Of a DNA stretch of 64,000 nt, positions 26,525 through 36,240 are shown piece by piece. The translations under genes and the position numbers were made by a program. Source of the stretch: Bog-473 sp963788125 (GTDB lineage: Bacteria > Actinomycetota > Acidimicrobiia > Acidimicrobiales > RAAP-2); the NCBI GenBank assembly GCA_963788125.1, contig CAWBFN010000003.1:299592-363591 (forward strand). Direction: 5' to 3'. How positions within the stretch are numbered: position 1 is the stretch's first letter; the number at the start of each line of letters is the position of its first letter. The notes beneath the pieces are model-generated. The model worked only from the letters and a program-made list of their open reading frames with translations, had not been told where the DNA came from and did no database searches.

Positions 26525-27667
26525 TCAGGCCGCAGCTGAGAGGCGCTGCTTGGCCCGCCGATGCCGGCGTCGTGCCTGTTGAGCGGCCCGGCGCTCGTCG
26601 TGATCACGACGGGCCTCGGCGTTGCGTCGGCGTAGGTAGGCAGCCACCGCGGTCTGGATCTCGGCGTGATCGCGGTAGTCCGAGCCGGCGAAGACGGCCT
26701 TGACCATGACCCCGAAGTGGCACTCGATGCGGTTGAGCCAGCTGGCGTAGGTGGGGGTGGGGACCAAGATGATCGACAACTGGCGGGCCACGGCACGCAC
26801 GTCCTTGGTCCAGTGCGAGGACAGATTGTCTTGGATGACCCAGATGCGCTGGCCGGGATAGCGGGCTCGGATCATTTTCAAGATGGCGATCACGTGGTCG
26901 GCCCCCTTGCGGTAGTACCAACGGCCGAAGAGCTGATCCGCTCCCACGTCATAGACGCCGAAGAAATGCGCCACTCCGTGGGGTTTTCGGTAGTTGGCCC
27001 GGATACGTCCGGGACGGCCGCGCTTCCACCAGCCCTTGCCACCCTTGGGGGTAGGGGTGACCGGTCCGTGCTCGTCGAAACACACCAGCACCCCGTCAAG
27101 GCGTCCGGACTCGGCCACGGCATAGAGCCGTCGCAGCCGCGCTGCCTTGGTGGAGAACTCAGGATCAGGCGAGTGTTTCCAGCCCTTGGTGGACTGGGTG
27201 GTGTGCCCCTCTTCGAGCAAGATGACCCGCAGGCGCTCCTTGGAGATCGTCTTCACCACCCCGTTGCGGATCAGATAGGAGCGCAGGTGCGACAACGACC
27301 AGGTGATGTAGGGCTCACCGAGCTCTTGGGGACGCGAGCCGACGATGTCGATGATCCGGGCTCGCATCTCGTCGGTGATCACCTTCGGGCGCCCACCGCC
27401 CCACGCCGGCACAAGCGCCTCGAGCCCGATGTCGTTGAAGTCGTGGATCACCTTGCGCACCCAGTCACCCGTCGCATCAAGAGCGTCGGCGATTTCAGGG
27501 GCGCTGTAGCCTCGACTGGACATCTCGATGACCTGGGCTCGGCGCACCATCACGGCCGATGCGAACTCGGTGCCGCGTCGCCGAAGCGAGCGCAACCAAT
27601 GCCGTTCCTTCCGCGCAACGTCCTTACGAAAACTCCGGCTGGGCGAGCCATACACGTCCTCTTTCAA
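26525..27667 (-). CDS. IS630-family transposase
   Basis: 380-residue DDE transposase. The N-terminal HTH region contains MVRRAQVIEMSSRGYSAPEI and WVRKVIHDFNDIGLEAL, linked to the catalytic domain with Asp in VLVCFDEHGPVTPTP, Asp in IWVIQDNLSSHWTKDV and Glu in YASWLNRIECHFGVMVKAVF (tail RRNAEARRD). The first reading is from a TTG; a start a few codons in is possible. I could not identify convincing terminal inverted repeats or TA duplications. Confidence 0.92.
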   Translation of the reverse strand: MKEDVYGSPSRSFRKDVARKERHWLRSLRRRGTEFASAVMVRRAQVIEMSSRGYSAPEIADALDATGDWVRKVIHDFNDIGLEALVPAWGGGRPKVITDEMRARIIDIVGSRPQELGEPYITWSLSHLRSYLIRNGVVKTISKERLRVILLEEGHTTQSTKGWKHSPDPEFSTKAARLRRLYAVAESGRLDGVLVCFDEHGPVTPTPKGGKGWWKRGRPGRIRANYRKPHGVAHFFGVYDVGADQLFGRWYYRKGADHVIAILKMIRARYPGQRIWVIQDNLSSHWTKDVRAVARQLSIILVPTPTYASWLNRIECHFGVMVKAVFAGSDYRDHAEIQTAVAAYLRRRNAEARRDHDERRAAQQARRRHRRAKQRLSAAA

Positions 27668-28629
27668 CGCGATAACTCCAACACCACCATCATGCGCGAC
27701 TGCTCCTCAGATTACAAGGATGCGATTTACCTACCGACCTTTATTGTCGCTGCACTAGCCCCGCTCCGGTGGGGATCATGTCGGGGACCTGCCATTCCAT
27801 AGAGGCCTGATGCTCGGGTATAGCCAGCTCCAGCTGGCCGATTCAGAACTCTCTCTGTGTTTCTCAGACGAAGACGGTGTCACTGGCGCTCAACACGTGG
27901 AGGCCCGGCATGTGGACGCGACGCAGAAGCCGCTGGTTTCCGTAGTCGCCGGCTGGCACCTTGCAACTTCATCGAAACCGCAGACCAGCATGTGATTCCG
28001 TCCTCTCATCAGGGTGTTGACTCCTCTTGGCTCTGTCTACCAGCAAGAGGATGGAGGCACTTTTACTCCTGGGAATCAGCTGATGCAACCGGGGTGAGAA
28101 TTTGCACCCTGCTTGCAACCAAATCGCCACTGTCACGTCACGCAGGTCTCAAAGCAGATCTCAGGTGTCGCTGACCACGCTCACGTCCCCGTCCGATGCC
28201 TTTTGCTCGTGGCCTGATTTCATTTCGCATCAAGCTCGACTCAGTCGAATCCGAAAAACCGATACGAACGAGACCGGTTTGACCGATACTGCTGGGCGCA
28301 GAGGGTCAGTGAGTCTGATTGCAAGTCGCTCATCGACGAGGGTCGAAAAGGTCGTGCGGCCCGCCCCTTCCGTTTGGGTTGCGATCATCGTTCGTGGCCC
28401 GGTGTTGACACGGTGCAGGGATGCACACGGACGGGCCGATACGCGTGAACAAGTTGGTGACCGACCGGCAGTCGGCGCAACCCTCCAAAAAAATGGCCCG
28501 AAAGGGCCATAGACGAACTCCTTCTCAACCGTCACACTGAGGGTGCATCGATCCAATGGATCGGCTGGAAGCGGAGCCGTCGCAATGTCGGCCTCCTTTC
28601 TACGACCCATTCGATCACGGTGTGCAGTA
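27668..28629. other. Non-coding stretch upstream of riboswitch
   Basis: About 960 bp with no convincing gene on either strand; the open frames present have no protein-like pattern. It contains CCTCTTG/CAAGAGG arms near 28023-28056 and a leftward terminator at 28487-28510. The region probably holds the promoter of the riboswitch transcript and remnants from IS630 insertion. Confidence 0.45.
28487..28510 (-). terminator. Intrinsic terminator on the minus strand
   Basis: ATGGCCC-GAAA-GGGCCAT (28493-28510) is preceded on the plus strand by seven A residues, so the minus strand reads a GC stem with a TTTC loop followed by a T run. No minus-strand gene was identified upstream of it; it could end a short transcript antisense to the riboswitch leader. 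Confidence 0.6.
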
Positions 28630-28708
28630 GCAGTCGAAAAGGCAAACCTCTTGAGAAAGAGGGACGCAAAGCCACGGGACTCTCTGAGTCAGCCGGGCCG
28701 CCGAATTG
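28630..28708 (+). ncRNA. c-di-GMP-I (GEMM) riboswitch
   Basis: Class I cyclic di-GMP aptamer. It has the conserved GGCAAACC (28641-28648), an A-rich loop, GACGCAAAGCC (28663-28673) and the 3' strand AGCCGGGCCGCCG (28691-28703), with P2 and P3 stems between. It sits about 60 bases upstream of the adhesin start. The linker carries a hairpin that can bury the ribosome-binding site, so translational control is likely. Confidence 0.85.
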
Positions 28709-28744
28709 CTGGCTCTAACGACGCCCGTTTCGAAGCGGCCTATC

Positions 28745-28764
28745 TCCCTCAGGGCATGGAGGGA
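28745..28764 (+). promoter_or_regulatory. Hairpin sequestering the adhesin ribosome-binding site
   Basis: TCCCTC (28745-28750) can pair with GAGGGA (28759-28764), which contains most of the GGAGGG ribosome-binding site three bases before the ATG at 28767. The eight-base loop makes this a plausible expression platform of the upstream riboswitch. Confidence 0.6.
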
Positions 28765-28766
28765 AA

Positions 28767-31736
28767 ATGGTTCAAGAGACGGTTGTTAGTCATTTTGGGT
28801 CTCGCGGGCGCCGGCGGTTGATTGGTGCCATCGGGGCGGGGCGAGTCCGGAGAATCCCCCTTGGACGATGCGTCATCGCATTGTGCGTTGTGATGGCGTC
28901 CGCAATTGTCCCTTCTGTTCTCTTCACTTCGCCTGCCAGTGCCAGCGGCAGCATCTACGCGATCGGGTCGTTGGCAGAGACTTCGGGCACCGGTGTGACT
29001 ACGCTGACGGTTAATCCCCAGAACGTTGGCGACGCCTTCGCCCTATCGACCATGGTCGTGAGTAACAGCGTCTCCCTGTCTTCGGTCAGCGGTGGAGGCG
29101 CTACCTGGCAGAAACTAACGAGCATGAACAGCACCCCAGGTGGGATTGAAGAGGAGCTTTGGCTTGGCACCATTACGACGACGGGGCCGTCCACCATCAC
29201 GGTGACATATTCGGGCGGCGTGTCGGGGTTCAACAGCGAACTCGATGCTCAGGAGTTTACGAACGGTACCGGAGCCTCGACCACCTGGAGCAAGGACGTG
29301 ACCGGCACCTCCGAGAACACCTCGTCGACCAACGTGGCCTTCCCTTCGCTCACCCCAACCGGCACTGGTGAGCTCTATGCCGGCTTCGCTAACGTGGAGA
29401 ATGCGTCGAACACCGGTACGACCAGCGGCTTTACTTACGATGTCGACCAGTACAGCAATTCGTTCATCTATAACCCCAGCGTGTCGGGAGCGGTCGCCCC
29501 AAGCACCACCCAGTCACCGGCAGGAACGTCCGAGGGGATCGGGGCCCTGATCACGGCCACCGGTTCGGGCGGTGGTGGCTCAAGTGGCACCATGAGCCAC
29601 GTCGGGTCTGAGTACTCGAACTCCGGTACGGGAACGACCACGCTTGCGGTCACCCCCGCAACTGTGGGCGACGCCTTCGTGCTCGCAACCTTTGTGGGTT
29701 CCACCACTCCCTCGGTGTCCAGTGTCAGCGGCGGGGGGGTCACGACTTGGTCGAAGCTGACCAGCGCCGTCGATTCGGTCGACGGGTGCGAAGAGGAGCT
29801 GTGGCTGGGCACCGTCACGACCGCCGGCAGCTCGACCATCACCGTGAACTTCTCCTCGAGCGTGTCCTCGGACCTCACCGAGTTCATTGCCCAGGAGTAT
29901 TCCTCAAGCACGGGAACATCGACCACCTGGGCGAAAGACGTTGCAGGAACCTCTGCCAACACCACGTCGTCGACAACCGTGACCTATCCCTCTCTCAATC
30001 CCTCGGGCTCCAACGAACTCTACGCCGGCTATTCCATCGTGGGCCAAACCGGGGAAGCAGGGTCGACCAGCGGTTTCAGCTACGACGTGACCCCGCTTTA
30101 CAATGTCTTTCTCTACAACCCGAGCGTGTCGGCAACGGTTGCCCCAACCGCCGCCCAGACGCCGGCGAGCACCTCGGACGCCATCGGCGCCCTTATCACG
30201 GCGACGGGATCGGGCGGACCACCGGTCGTGACCGGAGTTTCGCCGAGCAGTGGAACCCTACCGGGTGGGACAACGGTAACGGTGACCGGAAGTAACTTCA
30301 CCAGCGGGTCCACAGTGGACTTCGGATCCACACCCGCCACGGGAGTCTCGGTTCTCTCTTCCAGTTCGATAACGGCTAGTGCTCCGGCAGGCGGAACGGC
30401 CAACACAGTGAATGTCACCGTCAGCACGCCCCAAGGTACGTCAACCACGAGCGGGTCCGACGACTTTTCCTACTCTATTGGTTCCTGTGTCTGCGAAGGC
30501 TACGTCGCGTCACTTGCCACGACCACGGTCAACGTCTACAACGCCAGTCCCTACCCAAATTCTCGGGTGACGGATCTTGTCCAATGGGCTGACCGCGGAA
30601 TGGCAACGCAAGACCCACTCGATTACAACGTCGCAGGCGAGATGCACAGCAACGACCTTGTCGTGGCGACGGAGACCGGTCTTTACTGGATCGACGCCAC
30701 CGATCGAGGAGGCCTGATGACCGGTGAGTGGCCGCTAGACGTTGATGGTTCGGGCAATGCCAATTTCGAGTACATCGTTGGAGTACACAACTGGGGACCC
30801 AACATGCTCTTTCCTGGTTCGAATGGCAACGACGCGGCCGCTGATGAAGGTGATGCGGGCTTCGGTATCCGTTTAATCGCGACGGGGGGCACAGACGGAA
30901 GCACGGTGTCAGGTGAGGGGACCTTCGATCCGACGGGCAGCGTCGATCTGAGCTATGAAGAAACTATAGGAGATTACCAGCAACTCTTTCAGTTCACCGG
31001 CTATTTGACGCAAGAATACAACGGTACGCAAACCATGAAGGACAGCAACGGTGACACGGCGAATGTCCAATACATAATCACCTACCGCTTCAACAATGCC
31101 AATGATACCAGTTCGACGTACACTGGTATTGACGGCAGTGCTATTAGCGATCAGTACGTGAATCGTATTGAAGTCACACTTACTCCGGAGAACACAACTG
31201 GCTCGTGCGAAAGCATCTACGGAGTGCACTGCATTTACTTCAAAACTTTTGATATCGGTGACGATTTGCAGCACATTCCCACCGCGCAGCCAAATCAAGA
31301 TCTTTACATGCTCTCGTCTGATGACGCCCTCGCTGACTATGAGCCGACGAATCCTCCGCCCTCGGGGTGTCTCGTAGACGGACTCTACACTCAAACAAAG
31401 ACATTCTATAGCCTTTGTTCCTCCATCCCGTCTAACGATCAGAACTTAATACAGGAACCGACGACGCTACCGACTACTGTCCCCGCAGGAGACGAATCGG
31501 TGATGTGCTCAGCGTTTTGCGGACGTAGCATCGCATATTTTCACCCGTCAGGGTTCGCTTTGCCTGCACGAGATTCCGCTGTCGAAAACACCTACCTGAA
31601 TAGTCTCTCTCTCGAGACGCAATACTTTAATTCCGACTCCGGGGACGCGCAGAATAGTTCCTGGAATACTTGGTACAACAACTACCCCAACTCCGCTGCC
31701 GAAACGGCGGTGGATCAGCTGATTCGGTACTTCTAG
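28767..31736 (+). CDS. Large secreted adhesin-like protein with two repeats and an IPT/TIG domain
   Basis: 989 residues with a signal peptide (basic start, hydrophobic core CVIALCVVMASAIVPSVLF, cleavage after SPASA near residue 59). Two ~205-residue repeats follow (about 62-270 and 278-485). Each has VSSVSGGG, EEELWLGT, STTWxKDVxGTS and ends GALITATGSGG. An IPT/TIG domain lies at about 490-575 (GVSPSSGTLPGGTTVTVTGS). The C-terminal 400 residues are unrelated to these and contain several Cys. The same repeat-TIG cassette occurs inside the Rhs protein at 60.9-62.4 kb. The upstream c-di-GMP riboswitch suggests a surface or biofilm role; adhesion itself is inference. Confidence 0.85.
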   Translation: MVQETVVSHFGSRGRRRLIGAIGAGRVRRIPLGRCVIALCVVMASAIVPSVLFTSPASASGSIYAIGSLAETSGTGVTTLTVNPQNVGDAFALSTMVVSNSVSLSSVSGGGATWQKLTSMNSTPGGIEEELWLGTITTTGPSTITVTYSGGVSGFNSELDAQEFTNGTGASTTWSKDVTGTSENTSSTNVAFPSLTPTGTGELYAGFANVENASNTGTTSGFTYDVDQYSNSFIYNPSVSGAVAPSTTQSPAGTSEGIGALITATGSGGGGSSGTMSHVGSEYSNSGTGTTTLAVTPATVGDAFVLATFVGSTTPSVSSVSGGGVTTWSKLTSAVDSVDGCEEELWLGTVTTAGSSTITVNFSSSVSSDLTEFIAQEYSSSTGTSTTWAKDVAGTSANTTSSTTVTYPSLNPSGSNELYAGYSIVGQTGEAGSTSGFSYDVTPLYNVFLYNPSVSATVAPTAAQTPASTSDAIGALITATGSGGPPVVTGVSPSSGTLPGGTTVTVTGSNFTSGSTVDFGSTPATGVSVLSSSSITASAPAGGTANTVNVTVSTPQGTSTTSGSDDFSYSIGSCVCEGYVASLATTTVNVYNASPYPNSRVTDLVQWADRGMATQDPLDYNVAGEMHSNDLVVATETGLYWIDATDRGGLMTGEWPLDVDGSGNANFEYIVGVHNWGPNMLFPGSNGNDAAADEGDAGFGIRLIATGGTDGSTVSGEGTFDPTGSVDLSYEETIGDYQQLFQFTGYLTQEYNGTQTMKDSNGDTANVQYIITYRFNNANDTSSTYTGIDGSAISDQYVNRIEVTLTPENTTGSCESIYGVHCIYFKTFDIGDDLQHIPTAQPNQDLYMLSSDDALADYEPTNPPPSGCLVDGLYTQTKTFYSLCSSIPSNDQNLIQEPTTLPTTVPAGDESVMCSAFCGRSIAYFHPSGFALPARDSAVENTYLNSLSLETQYFNSDSGDAQNSSWNTWYNNYPNSAAETAVDQLIRYF

Positions 31737-31746
31737 AGCGAGCTCG

Positions 31747-31784
31747 AACCCCCGGCGCGATCAATACTTCGTCGCCGGGGGTTT
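31747..31784 (+). terminator. Intrinsic terminator of the adhesin gene
   Basis: AACCCCCGGCG (31747-31757) and CGCCGGGGGTT (31773-31783) form an 11-bp perfect stem with a 15-nt loop, 10 bases after the adhesin stop. Only a short T run follows. Confidence 0.8.
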
Positions 31785-32131
31785 GGCTTGTCTGCCTCAG
31801 GTTGGTGGTTGAGGCGCACTATAGGGTCTCGAAAATAAGCGGCACCGCTGGGAGGACTCGCGCACTACGCAAGGAGTCTGATGTCCCCAGAGATTCAAAG
31901 TCCGCTTCAGATCAGCCGATCACGCAAGGCCAAGCAACGCTGCCTTGCCAAAGTTGTCGTTCTCGGAGACGGGGACCCATAGCTGCTGCCTGGAGCTCAT
32001 TCTCGTTCGGTCAGCCTCAACGGCGATTCAGGGGAGCTCTTTCGGAGAACCCCTCCGTCCTCACTTCGAAGTGCTTCCACCTGAATGTTGTGGCACGGAC
32101 TCCGTCCCTTCGAATATTAGACTTGTATCTT
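31785..32131. other. No gene seen
   Basis: 347 bases between the adhesin terminator and the methyltransferase ATG. Open frames here lack protein-like sequence. It presumably holds the methyltransferase promoter; no convincing hexamers found. Confidence 0.4.
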
Positions 32132-32977
32132 ATGGTCACTCCCGAAGAGCTCCAACTACAGGCGGATGCATTGAAGTGGTTTCACAGTATCGACCTTGGA
32201 AATGGAGTGATTACTAAGGGAGACTCTGACGAGCCAGTCTCGGCGGAAGCATTTCCAAGTTTCAGTGGGAAGACTGTTCTCGATATCGGAGCTTGGGACG
32301 GTTATTACTCGTTTCTGGCTGAGAGGGGAGGCGCTTCCCGCGTGGTTGCACTCGATAACTATGCTTGGGGCGTAGATTTCGAAGCCAGAAATGCCTACTG
32401 GAACAGCTGCTTCCTACAAGGCGTGCTTCCGGATCATGACCTTGATCTCACAAAATTCTGGCTACCGGATCTTCCAGGTCGCCGACCCTTTGATTTTGCC
32501 GTGTCCAACCTGGGATCCAAAGTTAAGGCCCACGTCGGCGACTTTACGACGATGAACCTTGGGGAACTAGGAGCGTTCGATGTGGTGCTTTACCTGGGAG
32601 TGTTGTACCACATGCAAGAACCGCTGACTTGCCTAAAGCGGGTCAGGAGGATTACGCGTGAAGTGGCGGTCATAGAAACTGAAGCCATTCATTTTCAGGA
32701 TCTCGATCATGAGAGTCTTCTCCGATTCCATTCTGGGGGTGACCTTCACATTGACTTTGGGAATTGGTTCGTTCCCACAATCAATGGGCTACATGCGCTC
32801 TGTCGCGCCGCGGGATTCTCTTCGATACGAACAGTGATTGGACCGCCCGCTGCCCCCCCCGTGAACCGAGAGGTGTTCCGAAGACGAATCGGGCGTCGAC
32901 TGGCCGGGATCCAACGTAGGGACCACCTTTCGGCGCCGAGCTGCCGTTACAGGGCAGTTGTGCACGCAAGCGTTTGA
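32132..32977 (+). CDS. SAM-dependent methyltransferase, CmoB/DUF1698-like
   Basis: 281-residue class I methyltransferase. Motif I is VLDIGAWDGYYSFLAERGG near residue 52, motif II VVALDNYAW, and the post-motif FDVVLYLGVLYHMQEPL is characteristic of the CmoB-type (tRNA uridine-5-oxyacetate) relatives. Here it is a stand-alone accessory copy, so the substrate may be a sugar or natural product rather than tRNA. The ATG at 32132 precedes TPEELQLQADALKWFHSIDL; the longer open frame upstream is not protein-like. Lower GC than the core genes. Confidence 0.78.
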   Translation: MVTPEELQLQADALKWFHSIDLGNGVITKGDSDEPVSAEAFPSFSGKTVLDIGAWDGYYSFLAERGGASRVVALDNYAWGVDFEARNAYWNSCFLQGVLPDHDLDLTKFWLPDLPGRRPFDFAVSNLGSKVKAHVGDFTTMNLGELGAFDVVLYLGVLYHMQEPLTCLKRVRRITREVAVIETEAIHFQDLDHESLLRFHSGGDLHIDFGNWFVPTINGLHALCRAAGFSSIRTVIGPPAAPPVNREVFRRRIGRRLAGIQRRDHLSAPSCRYRAVVHASV

Positions 32978-33192
32978 CGTTGGAATTCCGTAGCGCTGGG
33001 CCACATCTCTAAGGGTGGCCCCGGCCCGGTAGGCGGCGGCCAGCTCCTTCAGCTGTTTTTTGCGACAGCCGCTTCGGTATATAGGAGAGATCTTCCGCCA
33101 GTCATTGGGTCGGCGAATCTTTACGCCCTGGTCACGGAGCCTCCGTCGGACAGTGTCTGGACTGACGCCGAATTTCATTCCATGGCGATGGC
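32968..33192 (-). pseudogene. HTH-protein remnant (copy 1)
   Basis: The minus strand retains KFGVSPDTVRRRLRDQGVK and IRRPNDWRK, nearly identical to the fragment at 35021-35194, followed by a second HTH-like stretch (LAAAYRAGATLRDVAQRYGI). No start or complete frame. It is a relic of an HTH family that often accompanies site-specific recombinases in actinobacterial mobile DNA. Confidence 0.55.
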
Positions 33193-33327
33193 TGAGAGGG
33201 TGACCACGATGGTTGAGCCACTCACTGTGCGAGTGCTTGTTCCTGTTGGTGGAGCCAGGCCTCCACGAACTAGACCGGTCAAGTAAGACCGTCAACAGCC
33301 CAGCCTCCCGCAACGTGCGGCAAGCTC

Positions 33328-33540
33328 TTGGTCGGGGTCTTCACTGCCGCGAAGGTCCGTGAGTACCGTCTGAGCCACCCGGAGAAGGAGGAACTCACCA
33401 GAATCAAGATTCGAACCGGTAAAGGACGAATCCGCATCTACCCGATGGCCAAGCCCGAACCGGACATCGAGAAATTGTCCCGGCTTCTGCTAGAGGTAGC
33501 CCGTAGCATGAAGGCCGAGGAAGGGGAGAAAGCGGCGTGA
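33328..33540 (+). CDS. Small basic protein or fragment, unknown
   Basis: 70-residue frame whose stop overlaps the start of the next gene (GTGA), which suggests translational coupling. The sequence (KVREYRLSHPEKEELTRIK, then PEPDIEKLSRLLLEVARSMK) is protein-like but matches no family I know. The N terminus may be truncated by earlier rearrangement. Confidence 0.4.
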   Translation: MVGVFTAAKVREYRLSHPEKEELTRIKIRTGKGRIRIYPMAKPEPDIEKLSRLLLEVARSMKAEEGEKAA

Positions 33541-34973
33541 GATTTTCTGAGGCGTTCGGAATAACGAAGCGTCGAGCGGATGATTGGTTTGATCCGCATC
33601 TGTCGGTAGACACGAAGCTATTTGTCGACCCACTTCTCATTTTATTAACGGAAAAGTCTGGTTGGACAGATGCCCACGATGAGTTGATCGCTCACTTTGT
33701 GCATTGTTACAAGCTTGTCGCCCAAGCAACCAGCGCACAGTCGACGAGCGCCATTGCTTCTCGGCGTCTCTTGACGTTTCCAGAACCGTCTGAGTGCTGC
33801 CTTGGGTTTACGGCCTCAGGCACCCGTGGTTCCGGCACTGGGTCACAATTTGCGAGACGGATGGCGGATGGCATTGCTGTAGCCCTTGCTGCCGGGTTGG
33901 ACAATCCCGAACATATTGAAGAGATCGGCATTCTGAATGTCGGTATTGGCGCTGATCGGATCTCCGATGCCGTTTGCAATGTTCCAATGTTCTAAAGAAT
34001 CGTCTCATTTCCTACACCCGGCAAGGTGGTCACCAGGCATGCTCTTCCAACTGATCCTCATCGGGTTCAGAATTCTCGCTGTCAGCTTGCGCAGGGCCGT
34101 TGGATGAGCGAAACGCTTGATCTTCCAACAAATCCATATAACGGAAATCCAATTCTGTTAGTTCCCGAAGGATTCCTCAACGACCTTCCTACTCTGAACG
34201 CTGAGGACTGGTTCGAAGCCAATATCAATGATGATTTGCGCACACAGATGAACTTGGCTGTAGGAAAAAGAGTTAAGAAGGAGCAGATTGTTGAATTTGC
34301 CCGAAGGCACCCCGATCGCGTTCAGACGATGGGCACGCGAACAAACGACTCGATCGGATATTCAGGGGTATGATTTTCAAGAGGACCGGCGCGGCGTTGT
34401 TCAGTGGGACGCTCCTACGTGTGCATTTACTGAACAGAACCCAATTGAGCTGGCCGCGCCCACCAATAGGGCCGAACTTCGAGTACTCGTTGAAAGAGTC
34501 TTGGAGCAGTTCAAGCAATTCATAGAGCAGCAACACGGTTGGGCATTGTTGTGGAATTCGGATGGCACTGAGAAGAACGAAGAGGCAGCCCAACTCCTTT
34601 TCCTGGGAATCGCCCAAAACTATTTGCGTCTCTTCGACGTTGAAGTTGACCGCGAAGTTGAGCTTGGTCGAGGGCCCGTTGACTTCAAGTTCGCTCGAGG
34701 CACACAAGCCCGAATGATCCTTGAGGTAAAGGGAAGGCACACAATGGCAAATTTTGGAATGGCCTTGAGAGTCAGTTACCCAGCTACTTGACGTCTGATG
34801 ATGCGAACGAGGGTTGGTTCGTAGCCATTCGCTATCGAGGCAACCGGGCATCACAGCAACGGATGAATGAACAGCCTGGACGAGTAGGGAGGGTAGCAAC
34901 TGCGACCAGCAAGACTTTGAACTATAAGGTGATTGATGGGCGTCAGAGACCGGAATCCGCATCTCGCATATAG
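33537..34973 (+). pseudogene. Decayed PD-(D/E)XK-like protein, four frame disruptions
   Basis: Four consecutive open segments form one ~475-residue protein. They are MRFSEAFGITKRRADDWFDP to ISDAVCNV (33537-33985); a short NVLKNRLISYTRQ piece leading into VVTRHALPTD to FARRHPDRV; RRWAREQTTRSDIQGYDF to GRGPVDFKFARGTQARMILE; and HNGKFWNGLESQLPSY to 34973. The GPVDFKF...LEVK pattern is the Asp and Glu-x-Lys arrangement of a PD-(D/E)XK nuclease fold. The first break is a tandem 8-bp duplication (AATGTTCC/AATGTTCT, 33978-33993). Function unknown; AT-richer than its surroundings. Confidence 0.6.
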
Positions 34974-35020
34974 GGTGCGGTGTTATTTGCGCCGGTTCCT
35001 TTCCACTAGTCGCCTGCATT

Positions 35021-35194
35021 TCAGATCCCCCGCCAGTCATTGGGTCGGCGAATCTTCACTCCCTGTTCGCGGAGCCTCCGGCGGACAGTGTCGGGACTGA
35101 CCCCAAATCTCATTCCGATGGTGATGGCTGACTGTGCTTTCGCATACAACCCCACAGCCTCCCTAACCTCGGCGGGGGAAAGGCCAGGGGGCGG
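35021..35194 (-). pseudogene. HTH protein, C-terminal fragment (split by IS256)
   Basis: The minus strand encodes GLSPAEVREAVGLYAKAQSA, then ITIGMRFGVSPDTVRRRLRE and IRRPNDWR before the stop at 35021. Its N-terminal half lies at 40107-40421, beyond the IS256 element. Rejoined across the element, the reading is continuous (LLNRAGVVRR then PPGLSP), giving one protein with two HTH units. Confidence 0.7.
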
Positions 35195-35383
35195 CCGGTT
35201 AAGTCCCAACGAGTGGTGTGCGAGTTGATCGGGGGATCGGTGGGAAAACCGGCCCCCTGATTGCCCCGAGAGGCGATATCCACAGGCCCCCTGACACTTT
35301 GGTGCGGGGGATCCCCCTGACGCGACGATCACCGCGTCAACCTCAAGAAGCAGTTTCCACACAACAACTTGAGGAGGATCACG

Positions 35384-36160
35384 GTGAACGTCCCGACCAC
35401 TATCGACGAGGCAGCCTGGCTTGGCAAGTACCTCGAAGGCGCCAACGGCGACGCGGACCTGGCCCAGGCCATGCTGGGTGCCTTCGCCGAGGCGCTCATG
35501 AGTGCCGAGGCGTCCATGCAGTGCGGTGCCGCCTATGGCGAACGGACCCCTGAGCGGGAGAACTCGCGCAACGGCTATCGGCTGCGTCCTTGGGACACGA
35601 GAGTCGGCTCGATCGAGCTGGCCGTGCCCAAGCTCCGCCGGGGCGTCTACAGCCCCGAGTTCTTGCTCCAGCCCCGCCGGCGGGCCGAACAGGCCCTGGT
35701 GGCGGTCATCTGTGCCGCCTACGTGGAGGGGGTGTCCACGAGGAGGGTCGACGACCTGGTCAAGGCCATGGGGATCGACGGGATCTCCAAGTCCGAGGTC
35801 TCCCGCATGGCGGCCGCGCTCGACACGGTGGTCACCGAGTTCAAGGAGCGCCCTCTGACAGAGGGCCCCTATCGTTACGTGTGGATCGATGCGCTCACCC
35901 AGCGGGTGCGTGAGGGTGGCCGGGTGGTCAACGTCTCGGCCGTCATCGCGACGGCCGTCAACGCCGAGGGCCGACGAGAGATCATCGGCTTGGAGATCGC
36001 CACGACGGAGGACACCGCGGCGTGGACGGCCTTCTTGCGGGCTCTGGTGGCCCGGGGCCTCAGCGGGGTCGAGCTCGTCATCTCCGACGCCCACGGGGGC
36101 ATCAAGGCGGCCATCGCCCAGGTCTTCTCCGAGGCCACCTGGCAACGCTGCCGCACCCAT
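35384..36160 (+). pseudogene. IS256 transposase, N-terminal part
   Basis: GTG start with GGAGG six bases upstream. The mutator-type transposase sequence includes ENSRNGYRLRPWDTRVGSIE, VSTRRVDDLVKAMG and the catalytic Asp residues in YRYVWIDALTQ and LVISDAHGGIKAAI. Homology ends at ATWQRCRTH, where the RIT element enters within the His codon context (CACCCAT). The remainder resumes at 39528. Confidence 0.9.
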
Positions 36161-36240
36161 TATGTGGACTGGCGGATTATGTGGAGTGCGGTGCGGATTC
36201 CCCGGTCCGGGCGGCGCTCGAATGGGTTTTGTCCACATAA

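Noticed and set aside
26503..27800. IS630 terminal inverted repeats
   Set aside because: Candidate ends matched at only about 11 of 17 positions and lacked TA duplications.
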